A stretch of DNA of 64,000 nt from Bacteroidetes bacterium GWF2_35_48 (lineage in GTDB: Bacteria; Bacteroidota; Bacteroidia; Bacteroidales; GWF2-35-48), in the NCBI GenBank assembly GCA_001769125.1, contig MEOG01000105.1, positions 62,001 to 126,000 on the forward strand, given 5' to 3'. A model generated the notes under the pieces. The model was not told the origin of the DNA and searched no databases. It was given only the letters and a program-made list of their open reading frames with translations. The position numbers and the translations under genes are program-made. Below are positions 10,901 through 19,600 of this stretch, piece after piece (within the stretch, counting starts at the first letter, position 1; each line of letters begins with the position of its first letter).

Positions 10901-11274
10901 GCATTGAAGATGTTGAAATATTATCTGAAGACATTCCCGGCTGGTTAGTTACAAATGACGGTAGTCTTACTGTTGCGCTTGATATTAATATTACAAACGA
11001 GCTGAGAGAAGAAGGTATTGCAAGAGAATTTATCAACAGAATTCAGAATTTGAGAAAAGACAGCGGTTTTGATGTTACCGATAAAATAGAAATTGAAATT
11101 CTTAAAAACGACACACTTGATGCTGCTGTAGAGAAGCATAAAGGGTATATCGGATCACAGACACTTGCAAATTCTTTAATTTTAGTTGAAAAAATGGAAC
11201 AAAATTCAGGAATTAACGTAGAAATCGAAGAAAATATTTGTACTTTTATCAAAATTATTAAAGCAAACAATTAA
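7915..11274 (+). CDS. ileS: Isoleucyl-tRNA synthetase
   Basis: Class I aminoacyl-tRNA synthetase charging tRNA-Ile in the cytoplasm. It has the catalytic fold with the HIGH-region variant GIHH (residues 56-59, in PPSANGMPGIHHVMART), the editing CP1 domain (TTTPWTLPSNTALAV, GTGIVHIAPSFG), the KMSKR loop at 662-666, and the LARSRYWGTPLP-equivalent LSRSRYWGTPLP. The anticodon-binding domain occupies ~700-900 and is followed by a C-terminal extension. At 1119 residues it belongs to the long, eukaryote-like IleS class common in Bacteroidota rather than the ~930-residue E. coli type; no C-terminal Cys4 zinc site of the short class is seen. ATG 7915 is the start. The downstream DksA-like and lspA genes are in the same direction, an arrangement common in this phylum. 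Confidence 0.97.
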   Translation: MNKFTEYKNLDLSQINKEILEAWEKNKTFSQSIETRKGNPAYVFYEGPPSANGMPGIHHVMARTIKDIFCRYKTLQGFVVDRKAGWDTHGLPVELGVEKNLGITKEDIGTKITVEEYNSACRKDVMKFTDKWEELTDLMGFWLDMSDPYITYDNRYIETLWWLLNQLFEKGLLYKGYTIQPFSPAAGTGLSSHELNLPGCYKMVKDTTLVAQFKVIRNEKSEFLFKDADCEVFFLAWTTTPWTLPSNTALAVGDIPYCRVRTFNPYTGKPVVVILAKALMNQHFSEKNLELKLEEYKEGDKNIPFNILSEHQGKEFSEIRYEQLIPYIQPTDGDSFRVIVGDFVTTEDGTGIVHIAPSFGADDFRMSKQYGLGTLTLVDRQGKFVEGMGELSGRFVKNSYDPSIPENANEVDVDIAVMLKKENKAFRIERHEHNYPHCWRTDKPVIYYPLDSWFIKTTAFKDRMIELNNTINWKPQSTGAGRFGKWLENLVDWNLSRSRYWGTPLPLWVSEDKTEIICIGSVQQLKSEIEKSVKAGFMNSNPYADFKEGDFTNENYEKIDLHKPYVDELILVSKSGKPMRRESDLIDVWFDSGAMPYAQLHYPFEHKDDFSKFYPADFIAEGVDQTRGWFFTLHAIAVMLFDSVAYKNVISNGLVLDKEGNKMSKRLGNAVDPFETIHKHGADPLRWYMMTNAQPWDNLKFDMEGIEEVKRKFFGTLYNTYSFFVLYANVDSFTNSEPEIPVAERPEIDRWILSLLNSLIKQVKECYEDYEPTKAGRAIQDFAIDNLSNWFVRLTRKRYWGGEKTSDKISAYQTLYACLETVSLLASPIAPFFMDKIFGDLNAVSKRHSVNSVHLATFPVCNEAYIDKSLEERMELAQKISSMVLALRRKVNIKVRQPLSRIMIPVLDDSFVPKINLIKHIILTEVNVKDIEFITETNDILVKKIKANFKTLGPKFGKQMKEIAAAISALSQKDINTLEKNGNFSIQIQESPINLSIEDVEILSEDIPGWLVTNDGSLTVALDINITNELREEGIAREFINRIQNLRKDSGFDVTDKIEIEILKNDTLDAAVEKHKGYIGSQTLANSLILVEKMEQNSGINVEIEENICTFIKIIKANN

Positions 11275-11303
11275 TAATTAAATTAAATTTTAAACCTACT
11301 GAT

Positions 11304-12467
11304 ATGGCAAAGAAAGCAAGTCCACTTAAAAAAGCAGCTCCTGCAAAAAAGGCAAGTTCAGCTAAAAAAGCAGCTCCGGCTAAGAAGTCAGCTCCGGCTA
11401 AGAAGTCAGCTCCGGCTAAGAAGTCAGCTCCGGTTAAGAAGTCAGCTCCGGTTAAGAAGACAGCCCCGGCTAAGAAAATAGTAGCAGCTAAAAAATCAAC
11501 ACCTGTTAAAAAAGTTGTATCAACAAAGAAAGCTGCTCCGGCAAAGAAAACTGCTCCAGTAAAGAAAACTGTTCCAGTAAAGAAAGCTCCGGCTAAAAAA
11601 GCTGCGCCAATAAAGAAAGTTTCGGCTAAAAAAGTGACTCCGGCTAAAAAAGTTGCGCCAATAAAGAAAGCTCCAACTAAAAAAGTGACTCCGGCTAAAA
11701 AAGCTGCGCCAATAAAAAAAGTTCCTGTAAAGAAAGCAGCTCCTGTAAAGAAAGCAGCTCCTGTAAAGAAAGCAGTTCCAGTAAAAAAAGCAGCTCCTGT
11801 AAAGAAAGCGATTCCGGTCAAAAAAACAGCTCCTGTTAAAAAGGCTGAACTCATGAAGAAAGCGGCTTCTGTTAAAAAAGTTACTCCTGTTAAAAAGGCT
11901 GAACCCGTGAAGAATGTAATACCGGCAAAAAAGGTTGCAGAGGTTAAAAAAGTTGTACCAAGTCCAAAACCAAGTCCAGCTCCAATATCAAAATCATTAC
12001 TGAAAACAGAACCTTCTGTAAAAACAACACCTGTTAAAGAAAAAGTAGTAGAAAAAAAAATGATGGCACCAAAACAGACAAAATCAGAAGAACCCGAAAA
12101 AGTAAGATATGCAGATGTAGAATTAGCTGAATTTAAAAATCTTCTCAACGAAAAACTTAATAAAGCTCAACAGGAATATGATGTTCTCAGAAAAGCACTT
12201 TCTCAAAGCGACAGTAATGATACGCTGGACACATCTCCTACCTTTAAAATACTGGAGGAAGGCGCTTCTGTTTTGTCAAAAGAAGAAGCTGGGAATCTAG
12301 CACAGCGTCAGTTGAAATTCATACAGCACCTTAAAGCAGCTCTTATTCGTATTGAAAATAAAACCTATGGAGTTTGTAGGGAAACAGGAAAATTAATTCC
12401 TAAAGAACGATTAATGGCTGTTCCTCATGCAACGCTTAGTATTGAAGCAAAATTGAAACAACGATAA
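11304..12467 (+). CDS. Histone-H1-like Lys/Ala/Pro tail fused to a DksA/TraR-type domain
   Basis: The 387-residue protein has two parts. Residues 1 to ~225 are an almost pure run of degenerate KKAAPxKK-type units (about 40), strongly basic and resembling the C-terminal tail of histone H1. Residues ~266-387 form a TraR/DksA-like domain: a coiled-coil pair (ELAEFKNLLNEKLNKAQQEY, LAQRQLKFIQHLKAALIRIE) and a C-terminal zinc-finger-shaped segment YGVCRETGKLIPKERLMAVP. Only one of the usual four cysteines remains, so zinc binding is unlikely, as in other Bacteroidota members of this family. DksA proteins bind the RNA polymerase secondary channel; a DNA-binding tail could hold it on the nucleoid, which is inference. 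It lies 29 bp after ileS and is closed by a terminator. A 296-codon antisense frame here only mirrors the repeats. Confidence 0.85.
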   Translation: MAKKASPLKKAAPAKKASSAKKAAPAKKSAPAKKSAPAKKSAPVKKSAPVKKTAPAKKIVAAKKSTPVKKVVSTKKAAPAKKTAPVKKTVPVKKAPAKKAAPIKKVSAKKVTPAKKVAPIKKAPTKKVTPAKKAAPIKKVPVKKAAPVKKAAPVKKAVPVKKAAPVKKAIPVKKTAPVKKAELMKKAASVKKVTPVKKAEPVKNVIPAKKVAEVKKVVPSPKPSPAPISKSLLKTEPSVKTTPVKEKVVEKKMMAPKQTKSEEPEKVRYADVELAEFKNLLNEKLNKAQQEYDVLRKALSQSDSNDTLDTSPTFKILEEGASVLSKEEAGNLAQRQLKFIQHLKAALIRIENKTYGVCRETGKLIPKERLMAVPHATLSIEAKLKQR

Positions 12468-12496
12468 TTTTTTCTTTGCTGTATTGAAATAGTTAC

Positions 12497-12538
12497 AACC
12501 TGTGAAATTTTATTGCTTAAATTTCACAGGTTTTTTTT
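12497..12538 (+). terminator. Rho-independent terminator after the DksA-like gene
   Basis: A perfect 14-bp stem, AACCTGTGAAATTT pairing with AAATTTCACAGGTT across an 8-nt loop, is followed by a run of T. It starts 29 bp after the stop codon and separates ileS-DksA from lspA, implying a new promoter for lspA in the following 65 bp. Confidence 0.9.
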
Positions 12539-12602
12539 CGTATATATAATTCTTAAAGAAAAAATTTGTAGGTTTGGCACATTTTTGTAAGATATTTCAC
12601 GG

Positions 12603-13274
12603 ATGACAAAACTGAAGAAAGGAATACTAATTGCTTTGATCATTATTTTAGTTGATCAAATCTTCAAAATATGGGTTAAAACCCACATGATACTTGGGGA
12701 GGAACATAAAATTTTCGGTAATTGGTTTATAATACACTTTACTGAAAATAACGGGATGGCCTTTGGAATGGAATTTAATCTCGAATTTGGTAAAATTTTA
12801 TTGAGCCTTTTCCGTGTTGCTGCTATTTTTGCTATTGGCTGGTATTTATACCATCTTTCAAAAAAAAATGCCCCTTTCGGACTTATAATTTGTGTATCAC
12901 TAATTCTTGCCGGAGCTCTTGGAAACATTATAGACAGTGCTTTCTATGGGATTCTCTTCAGTGACAGTTTATTTCAGGTAGCCGAATTTCTTCCCGAAGA
13001 AGGAGGTTACGCCGGATTTCTTCATGGGAAAGTGGTTGATATGCTCTATTTTCCTTTAATTGAAGGTCATTTTCCAAAGTGGTTTCCTTTTTGGGGAGGT
13101 GAACATTTTATTTTCTTCAGACCCGTTTTTAATATTGCAGATTCTTCCATTACTATTGGAGTAATTACTACTTTGATTTTCCAGAGGAAATTCTTTAAAA
13201 ACAACAATACTGATACTGAAAAATTAGAAGAACAAAATTTAATTGCAGAACAGAATTCTGAAAATAAATTTTAA
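12603..13274 (+). CDS. lspA: Lipoprotein signal peptidase (signal peptidase II)
   Basis: This inner-membrane aspartyl protease removes signal peptides from prolipoproteins after lipid attachment. Four hydrophobic helices are visible. The catalytic aspartates lie in GNIIDSAFYG and FNIADSSITIG, and the family motif TENNGMAFGM is present. At 223 residues it is longer than the ~165-residue E. coli enzyme: the extra length is an insertion between the two Asp motifs (FLPEEGGYAGFLHGKVVDML, then a Trp/Phe-rich stretch) plus a polar tail, both usual in Bacteroidota. ATG 12603 is the only reasonable start. The many lipoproteins in this window are its substrates in principle. Gene order ileS / DksA-like / lspA is a familiar Bacteroidota arrangement. 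Confidence 0.96.
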   Translation: MTKLKKGILIALIIILVDQIFKIWVKTHMILGEEHKIFGNWFIIHFTENNGMAFGMEFNLEFGKILLSLFRVAAIFAIGWYLYHLSKKNAPFGLIICVSLILAGALGNIIDSAFYGILFSDSLFQVAEFLPEEGGYAGFLHGKVVDMLYFPLIEGHFPKWFPFWGGEHFIFFRPVFNIADSSITIGVITTLIFQRKFFKNNNTDTEKLEEQNLIAEQNSENKF

Positions 13275-13330
13275 TTTGCAAATCTTTTTTAATAAAAATT
13301 CGTATATTTACAAAACTTTAGTGAAAGCGT

Positions 13331-14233
13331 ATGATGGGTTTTAATCGAAAATATTTTACGTTACTCGTACTTACAGTAGCATTTTTCTTCACGCAATGCA
13401 GTCCTGATAAAGCAGATGACGATGGCGGAATCGGAATCTCTGATAAAATTATTAAGGATACTGCAGACATGAATAAGGTAAAAGTAATATTTTATAATAT
13501 CCCTTCACCTGTTGAAATGACCAATATCTTACAAAGATCGGGCGTAGCATACAATCCGGATTTATTAAATTCAATTAAAAAATCAGACAAATACCTTTCA
13601 TCTTCTCAAATAGCCTTGAATTTAGGTGTATATGGCGCAGATCTTAGCTACGTTAGAATGTTCGATCAAATACAGGAATCTGTAAGTTATCTTGCCGTAA
13701 TAAGAAAATTTACTGAAAAACTGGGCATCCCAAGTGATAAAGGGCAATTAACGGTTGGAAGATTAGAAGAAAATGTTAATAATCGCGATTCTTTGCTTTC
13801 AATAATTTCTGAAACCTATGCGAATGCAGATGTTTATCTTAAAGAAAACAACAGGGGAAGCACAGCTTCTTTGATAATTCTGGGAGGTTGGGTCGAAGCA
13901 CTTCATATAGCTTGCAGTCTTGTTGACCCCAAAAATCCAAGTAAAGAAATTATGTTGCGGGTTACTGAACAAAAATTTTCTTTGAAAAATATGATAGAAC
14001 TTTTGACGAATTATAAGGATGATGAAACAATAACAGCATTTCTGCCTAAACTCGAAGAACTGAAAAATATTTACGACAAAACAAGCATTACAGCAACAGA
14101 TGCGCAAGCATCAACCAATAATAAAACAAAAGTAACAACTATAGATTCTAAACCTGATGTTCAGATTACGCTTGAACACATTGCTGAAATTAATTCTCAT
14201 ATTTCTAAAATCAGGGAGGAAATCGTAAAATAA
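13331..14233 (+). CDS. Hypothetical lipoprotein
   Basis: A 300-residue lipoprotein that I do not recognise by family. The leader MMGFNRKYFTLLVLTVAFFF ends at a lipobox Cys (TQCS) and is followed by an acidic Asp-rich linker. The mature part is predicted mainly helical (~45-240), with a Thr/Asn/Lys-rich spacer (~255-270) and a final helix (ITLEHIAEINSHISKIREEI). Such helical lipoproteins occur next to lspA in this phylum, but no function is known to me. Upstream, a TTTG (13275) and TATATTTA (13303) pair resembles the Bacteroidota -33/-7 promoter with a slightly long spacer. The gene ends 16 bp before the next one, suggesting one transcript. Confidence 0.8.
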   Translation: MMGFNRKYFTLLVLTVAFFFTQCSPDKADDDGGIGISDKIIKDTADMNKVKVIFYNIPSPVEMTNILQRSGVAYNPDLLNSIKKSDKYLSSSQIALNLGVYGADLSYVRMFDQIQESVSYLAVIRKFTEKLGIPSDKGQLTVGRLEENVNNRDSLLSIISETYANADVYLKENNRGSTASLIILGGWVEALHIACSLVDPKNPSKEIMLRVTEQKFSLKNMIELLTNYKDDETITAFLPKLEELKNIYDKTSITATDAQASTNNKTKVTTIDSKPDVQITLEHIAEINSHISKIREEIVK

Positions 14234-14249
14234 GTCAAACCTTTTTTTT

Positions 14250-14687
14250 ATGAAAATAATCAGGACCATCTCTTTTCTGATAATCTTTGCACTTATAACA
14301 TTTGCGGTGCATGCGCAGTGTAAAATGTTTGCCAAAAAATACTGCCTTGATAAGATTAAACCTTATTCTTTCAACGGGCAAATTAATACTGTTAAATTGA
14401 GCGAGGGAGAAATGGCGCAGTTATTTCTGACTTTTTACAAAGATCAGGAATATCGCGTGTACGTTTGTTCTCAGGGAAATTTTGAATCGGTTGAATTTAA
14501 ACTTGTAGATGCCGCAAATAACAACCTCCTTTTTCACAATAAAGATCATAAATATACAGATACCTGGGATTTCCTTTCTAAATCAACACATCAGGTAGAA
14601 ATACGAGTTTTCATACCCGAAGATAAATCAAGTACAATGGTACAAAGTGGCTGTGTGTCTATTTTGGTTGGGTTTAAAGAAAAATAG
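14250..14687 (+). CDS. Hypothetical secreted protein
   Basis: A 145-residue protein with a clear signal peptide (residues 1-22, cleavage after VHA before QCKMF). The mature part is small and beta-rich with four cysteines (C24, C32, C74 and C137 by my count), which could form disulfides in the periplasm. No known domain is recognised. It starts 16 bp after the preceding lipoprotein gene and is very likely in the same operon, and it converges with rimM, leaving only 2 bp between the two stop codons. A possible partnership with the neighbouring lipoprotein is inference from position only. Confidence 0.75.
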   Translation: MKIIRTISFLIIFALITFAVHAQCKMFAKKYCLDKIKPYSFNGQINTVKLSEGEMAQLFLTFYKDQEYRVYVCSQGNFESVEFKLVDAANNNLLFHNKDHKYTDTWDFLSKSTHQVEIRVFIPEDKSSTMVQSGCVSILVGFKEK

Positions 14688-14689
14688 GT

Positions 14690-15241
14690 TTATTCCTCTT
14701 CTGCATTTTTTTCTCCAAGATATATTTCAATCAATCCATCCGGAGCATTAATTGTTATCTCTTTTGAAACATCGCATATATCAGTAACTATAGCATCTGT
14801 TGCAGGAATTAACACTTCACAGTCGTCTTTATAAATCTGAAAAACAGTATTCAGAGAATAATGCAAAATAGCACTTATCGTTCCGAGTGAACCATAATTC
14901 TTATCAATAATCCGATACCCTTGCAAATGATCGTATTTAGATAAGGCTACAAGATTGTCAGGACGCATGTTATTGGGAAGAAATAAATTTGTATTAATGA
15001 ATTTTTTTCCTTCGGTTTCATCAGGAATAAGTTCAAAAATCGCAGTTGCAGTATCTTGATTATTATAAGTTAATTCTGAAATAAAAAAGGGAACAAGGTA
15101 TCCGTCAATTTCAAGGAAAAAATATTCAACAGTGTCGAAGAGCATGTCAAAAAAATCAACCTCAATTTTAATAACTAAAGCCCCATGAATTCCATGAGGC
15201 TTTAGTATTTTCCCTGTGTAAAAATAGTCTTTGTGATCCAT
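14690..15241 (-). CDS. rimM: Ribosome maturation factor RimM
   Basis: RimM is a 16S rRNA/30S assembly factor that binds S19 and helps maturation of the 30S head. The protein shows the two expected halves: the N-terminal RimM barrel beginning GKILKPHGIHGALVIK (residues ~10-25) and the C-terminal PRC-barrel (LQGYRIIDKNYGSLGTISAI, then LIPATDAIV). The length of 183 fits the family. ATG 15241 is the start. It follows rpsP by 20 bp on the same strand, the near-universal rpsP-rimM order; trmD and rplS, which follow in many bacteria, are absent here because the opposite strand begins. Confidence 0.95.
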   Translation of the reverse strand: MDHKDYFYTGKILKPHGIHGALVIKIEVDFFDMLFDTVEYFFLEIDGYLVPFFISELTYNNQDTATAIFELIPDETEGKKFINTNLFLPNNMRPDNLVALSKYDHLQGYRIIDKNYGSLGTISAILHYSLNTVFQIYKDDCEVLIPATDAIVTDICDVSKEITINAPDGLIEIYLGEKNAEEE

Positions 15242-15261
15242 AAAGGCTGTACAAAAACTAT

Positions 15262-15966
15262 CTATGCCTGAGGAGTTTCTTCTGTTGCAGCAGCTTCTGG
15301 TGTTTCAGATGCATTTTCTGCACTTACAGTTTCTACAGTTTCTGTAACTTTTGCAGTTTCTACAGCTTCTACAACTTCTACCGTTTCAACAACTTCAACA
15401 ACTTCAACAGCTTTTACAGCTTCAACAACTTCTACAGTTTTTACAGCTTCAACAGCTTCAACAGCTTCAACAGCTTCAACAGCTTCTTTAGCTTCTTTTT
15501 CAGCTAATTTTGCATTTTTCTTTGCAATTTCTGTAGCTTTTGCTTCAGCTGCTTTTGTTTCTGCAGCAAGGAGTTTATTCTCAACAGAATCTTTGTCCTT
15601 TAAAAGGCGATCTTTTTTCTGTTGAATTTTTTTCTCTTTCTGAGATAACCATTCCTGAAATTTTGCTTCTGCAACTTCTTCTGTGAGTGCGCCTTTTGTT
15701 ACGCCTTTCAATAAATGATTTTTGTAAATAATTCCTTTGTAAGATAAGATAGCTTTGCAGGTATCTGTAGGCTGAGCACCGTTCTGAAGCCATTTCAACG
15801 CTTTATTGAAATCAAGTTCAATAGTAGCAGGATTGGTATTGGGATTATACATCCCAATCCTCTCGATGAATTTGCCATCTCGTGGCGCCCGGCTGTCAGC
15901 TACAACAATGTGAAAGTAAGCATATTTTTTCTTACCGTGTCTTGCGAGTCTGATTTTTGCGGGCAT
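15262..15966 (-). CDS. rpsP: 30S ribosomal protein S16 with long acidic repeat tail
   Basis: Residues 1-~85 are canonical bS16 ([45 protein letters not shown]), a structural protein of the 30S body. Most bS16 proteins end near residue 90. Bacteroidota versions commonly carry an extension, but this one reaches 234 residues. The tail has a Lys/Glu/Ala-rich helical segment (~110-160) and then a striking degenerate tandem of EAV/EVV triplets (about residues 161-210), ending in Ala/Glu/Thr-rich sequence. The DNA shows a matching 9-bp-type repeat (cttcaacag), so the tail length probably varies by slippage. The start ATG 15966 is fixed by the conserved MPxKIRL. rimM follows. Confidence 0.95.
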   Translation of the reverse strand: MPAKIRLARHGKKKYAYFHIVVADSRAPRDGKFIERIGMYNPNTNPATIELDFNKALKWLQNGAQPTDTCKAILSYKGIIYKNHLLKGVTKGALTEEVAEAKFQEWLSQKEKKIQQKKDRLLKDKDSVENKLLAAETKAAEAKATEIAKKNAKLAEKEAKEAVEAVEAVEAVEAVKTVEVVEAVKAVEVVEVVETVEVVEAVETAKVTETVETVSAENASETPEAAATEETPQA

Positions 15967-16209
15967 AATACTTTTTTTTAATTAATACTTTTTTTTATTG
16001 AGCCTGCAAAGATATAATATCCTACCGGATTCACAAATATTATTTCAAAATAAATATTATTCAATCCAATTGTATAACAGGTTAAGTCTAATCATCAATT
16101 CCACTTCATTGCTATAGTATAGCATCATTGATAATATTTTATCATACGACTACCCCACTCCTTTCATTTATTTATTATTCGTAATTCATAATTCTTTTAC
16201 TTCATTTCT

Positions 16210-16264
16210 GCAATCCTGTGAGGAGTTTTCGCTCGAGCCAACGCTCGAAACCTCACAGGATTGC
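16210..16264. repeat. CTGTGAGG palindromic repeat, copy 1
   Basis: Perfect 14-bp arms (GCAATCCTGTGAGG at 16210-16223; CCTCACAGGATTGC at 16251-16264) enclose a GC-richer loop with its own dyad around CTCGAG. Related copies are at 42746-42801 and 61225-61279. Each sits beside aattcctaattc-like or similar AT words, suggesting one dispersed repeat family. Confidence 0.8.
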
Positions 16265-16429
16265 ATTTATAATTCCTAATTCCTAATTCTCATTTGCATT
16301 TCCTTTCCCATTTTATTACTTTTGAGAAAAAAAATATAAGTAAAATTACTGAACTTTTGTATGAAAAAGAAATATTTCTTTTTGTAATTAGAATCTGATT
16401 GTTAATAGTAATCCATGCAAGAGATATTA

Positions 16430-16571
16430 CGGTGCTCTGCACCTTAGTTTTTATATGTCTTTTAAGTTTTACATATATTTCGCGGCTATGCCGCTAAATT
16501 ATGCAGCGGCAGAGCCGCGATAAAATTTGTAGCAGCGATAGCTGCGTTGTTTAAAAAGGTGCAGCGCACCG
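16430..16571. repeat. GGTGC-terminal multi-hairpin element, copy 1
   Basis: Terminal inverted repeats of 16 bp (CGGTGCTCTGCACCTT and AAGGTGCAGCGCACCG, 15 of 16 paired) bound a 142-bp unit with internal hairpins (gcggctatgccgc, gcggcagagccgc, gcagcgatagctgc). A second copy with a similar plan is at 40092-40243. No coding capacity; looks like a non-autonomous miniature element or REP cluster. Confidence 0.75.
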
Positions 16572-16681
16572 GAATATTATTTTGTTTTTTGATTTCAGTC
16601 ACAATTTTTTATTAAAACAGATAAAGCAATTTTTTTCTCTTGAAAATGACTGATGAGATTTTTTTTTTAACTATTTAATTT

Positions 16682-19600
16682 ATGCGAAAGTTGATTAAAA
16701 TTATACCATCCCTGATAAGTTTTTTATGTATTTTATCCGCGTATTCACAGACTTTGAATTTGCCTACAAGGCAAGTATCTGCATTGAACGGAGCGCAGTT
16801 TGTTTCTTTGGTAACAAGTTATTCGTTTACTGCCCGCGAAGATGAAATTTTTAATCAGATTATAAGCGGCAATGTGCCCGATTTTCAACGAAATCTTATA
16901 CCGATTTTTTTTACACAAACAATCAGCAGTACTACATATAATGTTACATATTATGTATTGTCAGATTACCTTGCTATTGGCTGCGATACGAATTATTTTC
17001 TTTGCCCCATGTCGCCACTATTGGCGCAACGTATCTGCAATTATGCCGGATATTCTATGCCAACGCGAAAAATGGTAAATCAAATATGGACTGCCTCTAC
17101 TGTAAAATTAGCGCCATCAACGATTGCTCCAAGCCCACAAATGACAACCATTCCTGTTATGAATGACCACAACACAACCGTATGGGGACAACGAAGTGCT
17201 GTACTTGCATCACACCCGCTGGGCGAACTTGTTGGAGGAGATAAAAAGGATGTAATTATTTCAAATTCTATTTATGGAAATCCTGCACCCGGAAGAGTTG
17301 TAATATATGGCTGGCATCAGTTGAACGGAAGCCCCATTCAGCCCTTGTATGCAGGGCATGAGGAAACCTACGCAGATTACAGTCATGGAATCAGATTGGT
17401 GCAAAATTCTATTATGGTTAATGGCTCTGCAACGACAGTACAAGCTGTTTTGCAATCTTCCACATTAAATACTTTGTTAAGCGATGAAGGCGTAATCAGT
17501 ATTCCCTGGTATCCTTTATCTTCAGTTCCTGTAATTGCAACACCGGGTAGCTTTGCTGTTACAAGCGAGTCGAATACGTCCCTGCGTTTGCATATAACAA
17601 ACAATCCGCTGGCTTTGTCGTACTATGTGCAGTTGAGCAGTAATGGCATTTCTTTTTCTGATACCATAACATTATCTCCGGCAAACCTTGTTGTTACAGG
17701 GCTTACGCCTGACAGTCTTTATTTTCTAAGAATTGCCGCTGTTGGAGCATCGTCTGTTTCTGCATGGTCTGAAGTTTTAGGAGCAGTAACATCTTCATCT
17801 GTGCCCGAAATATTAATTGTAAATGGCTTTGACAGGGCAAGTACGGGAAATACATATAATTTTATCCGCCAACATGGAAAAGCTTTCAGAGTAAATAACT
17901 ATACGTTTAATGCTGCTACCAATGAAGCAGTAATTAATGGTCTTGTTAACCTAACAAATTACAATGCCGTTGATTATATTTTAGGAAATGAAAGCACCGC
18001 AAACGAAACATTTAGTACAACAGAACAGGAAATTGTAAAAACGTATTTGCAGAATGGCGGTTATCTTTTTGTTTCAGGCGCAGAAATAGCGTGGGACTTA
18101 GACAACATGGGCTCTGCAAGCGATAAAGAATTTTACAATTTGTATCTTAAAGCAACTTATGTTGCAGATGCGCCAAATAGTCAAAGTAATACGTACTATT
18201 CGTTTGAACCCTTTGCAGGCAGTATCTTTGAGGCTCTTTCTACAATGACGTATGATAACGGAACGCAAGGTACATTTAATGTTTCGTATCCAGATGTTAT
18301 CACCGGAAATGATGGAGGCCAGAATGCGCTTCAATACACTGGTCTTACAGATAATTTTTCAGGCATTTCTTTTGAGGGAATATTTCCCAATGGCACACAA
18401 ACAGGCAAACTTGTAAGCTTAGGTTTCCCATTTGAAACAGTATATCCGGAATCTTCGCGAAATTTATTAATGGAAAAAATTCTTGTTTTCTTTTTTCCAG
18501 AAGATACAGTTCCATTACCATTCGTGAATTCTCCACTTGTTTATTGCCAAAATGATACTGCTGCCGCTCTTGTTGCTATTGGCGAAAACCTGCTCTGGTA
18601 CTACGATTCATTAGGAGGTTCCGGTATTACAGAACCGATTGTTCCTGCGACAAATACTCCCGGAATTTTCAATTATTATGTTTCACAAACAGTACAAGGT
18701 ACTGAAAGCAGCAGAGCGCAAATTACAGTTGAAGTGATTGCAAAACCAGCAGCTCCAGCTTTAACACATATAGGCACACAATTGCATTCAGATTATTCAG
18801 GAACAAATCAATGGTATAGAAATGGATTTGCAATAAGTGGAGCAACAAATCAAAATTATCAACCCGATTCTACAGGAAATTATTTTGTGAAAGCATTAAG
18901 CAATGGATGCTATTCGAATGTTTTGGATACGTTTGTTGTTGAGGTGCCTGAATTTTCAGGTCATGATATGATATTAGGACATCCGTACTATTATTGCGAT
19001 TCAAGTCATTCTTATTTTGAGTTTAACTTTGAGCCTTCTGATACATTACATCACAATGCATTTGATTTTTATGCTCAACAGGGATTTTCTATTAATCACA
19101 ATTTATGGGAGATTGGCCAACCTTCCAAAACTTTTTTTAACACACCTTTCAATGGCAATCGTTCATTAATAACAGATTCATTGCACACGTATGCTTTAAA
19201 TAATTTTTCCTCTTTTCAATTTCGTGTAGGATACTGCTCAACGAATAATCCTCCTTATGATTACACTGTTAATTTTTTTCATAAATTAAATTCAACCGAC
19301 ATTAAAGATGGTGGATATATAGAATATTCTATTGACAATGGAGCGCACTGGGATAATATTATAAATTATTCATCTAATCCTATTTATTTTAATAATTTTT
19401 ATTCAGCCAATGATAGCATTGAAAGTATAAATGATGCAGGTTTTTCAGGAACTAATACGGATTGGCAGCATTCTGGTTTTATAATTTATCTTTACCAACC
19501 ACATTTTATTGATATAAGATTTGTTTTTAGCAGCGATTCATTAGCAGAATTAATGGATGGTTGGATAATTGAAAATTTAGTAATTGGAGGCACATGGGAA

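Larger units (their letters stand above)
15967..16681. other. 715-bp intergenic region holding two palindromic elements
   Basis: No credible coding frame is present. The stretch separates divergent rpsP and the large T9SS gene and so must hold promoters for both. It contains a CCTCACAGGATTGC palindrome (16210-16264), an AT-rich spacer with repeated aattcctaattc words (~16270-16290), and a 142-bp multi-hairpin element (16430-16571). Confidence 0.7.

Noticed and set aside
11258-12148. 296-codon minus-strand frame opposite the DksA-like gene
   Set aside because: It mirrors the Lys/Ala/Pro repeats (FFTGAAFF units) and has no family resemblance; the sense frame has a real C-terminal domain.
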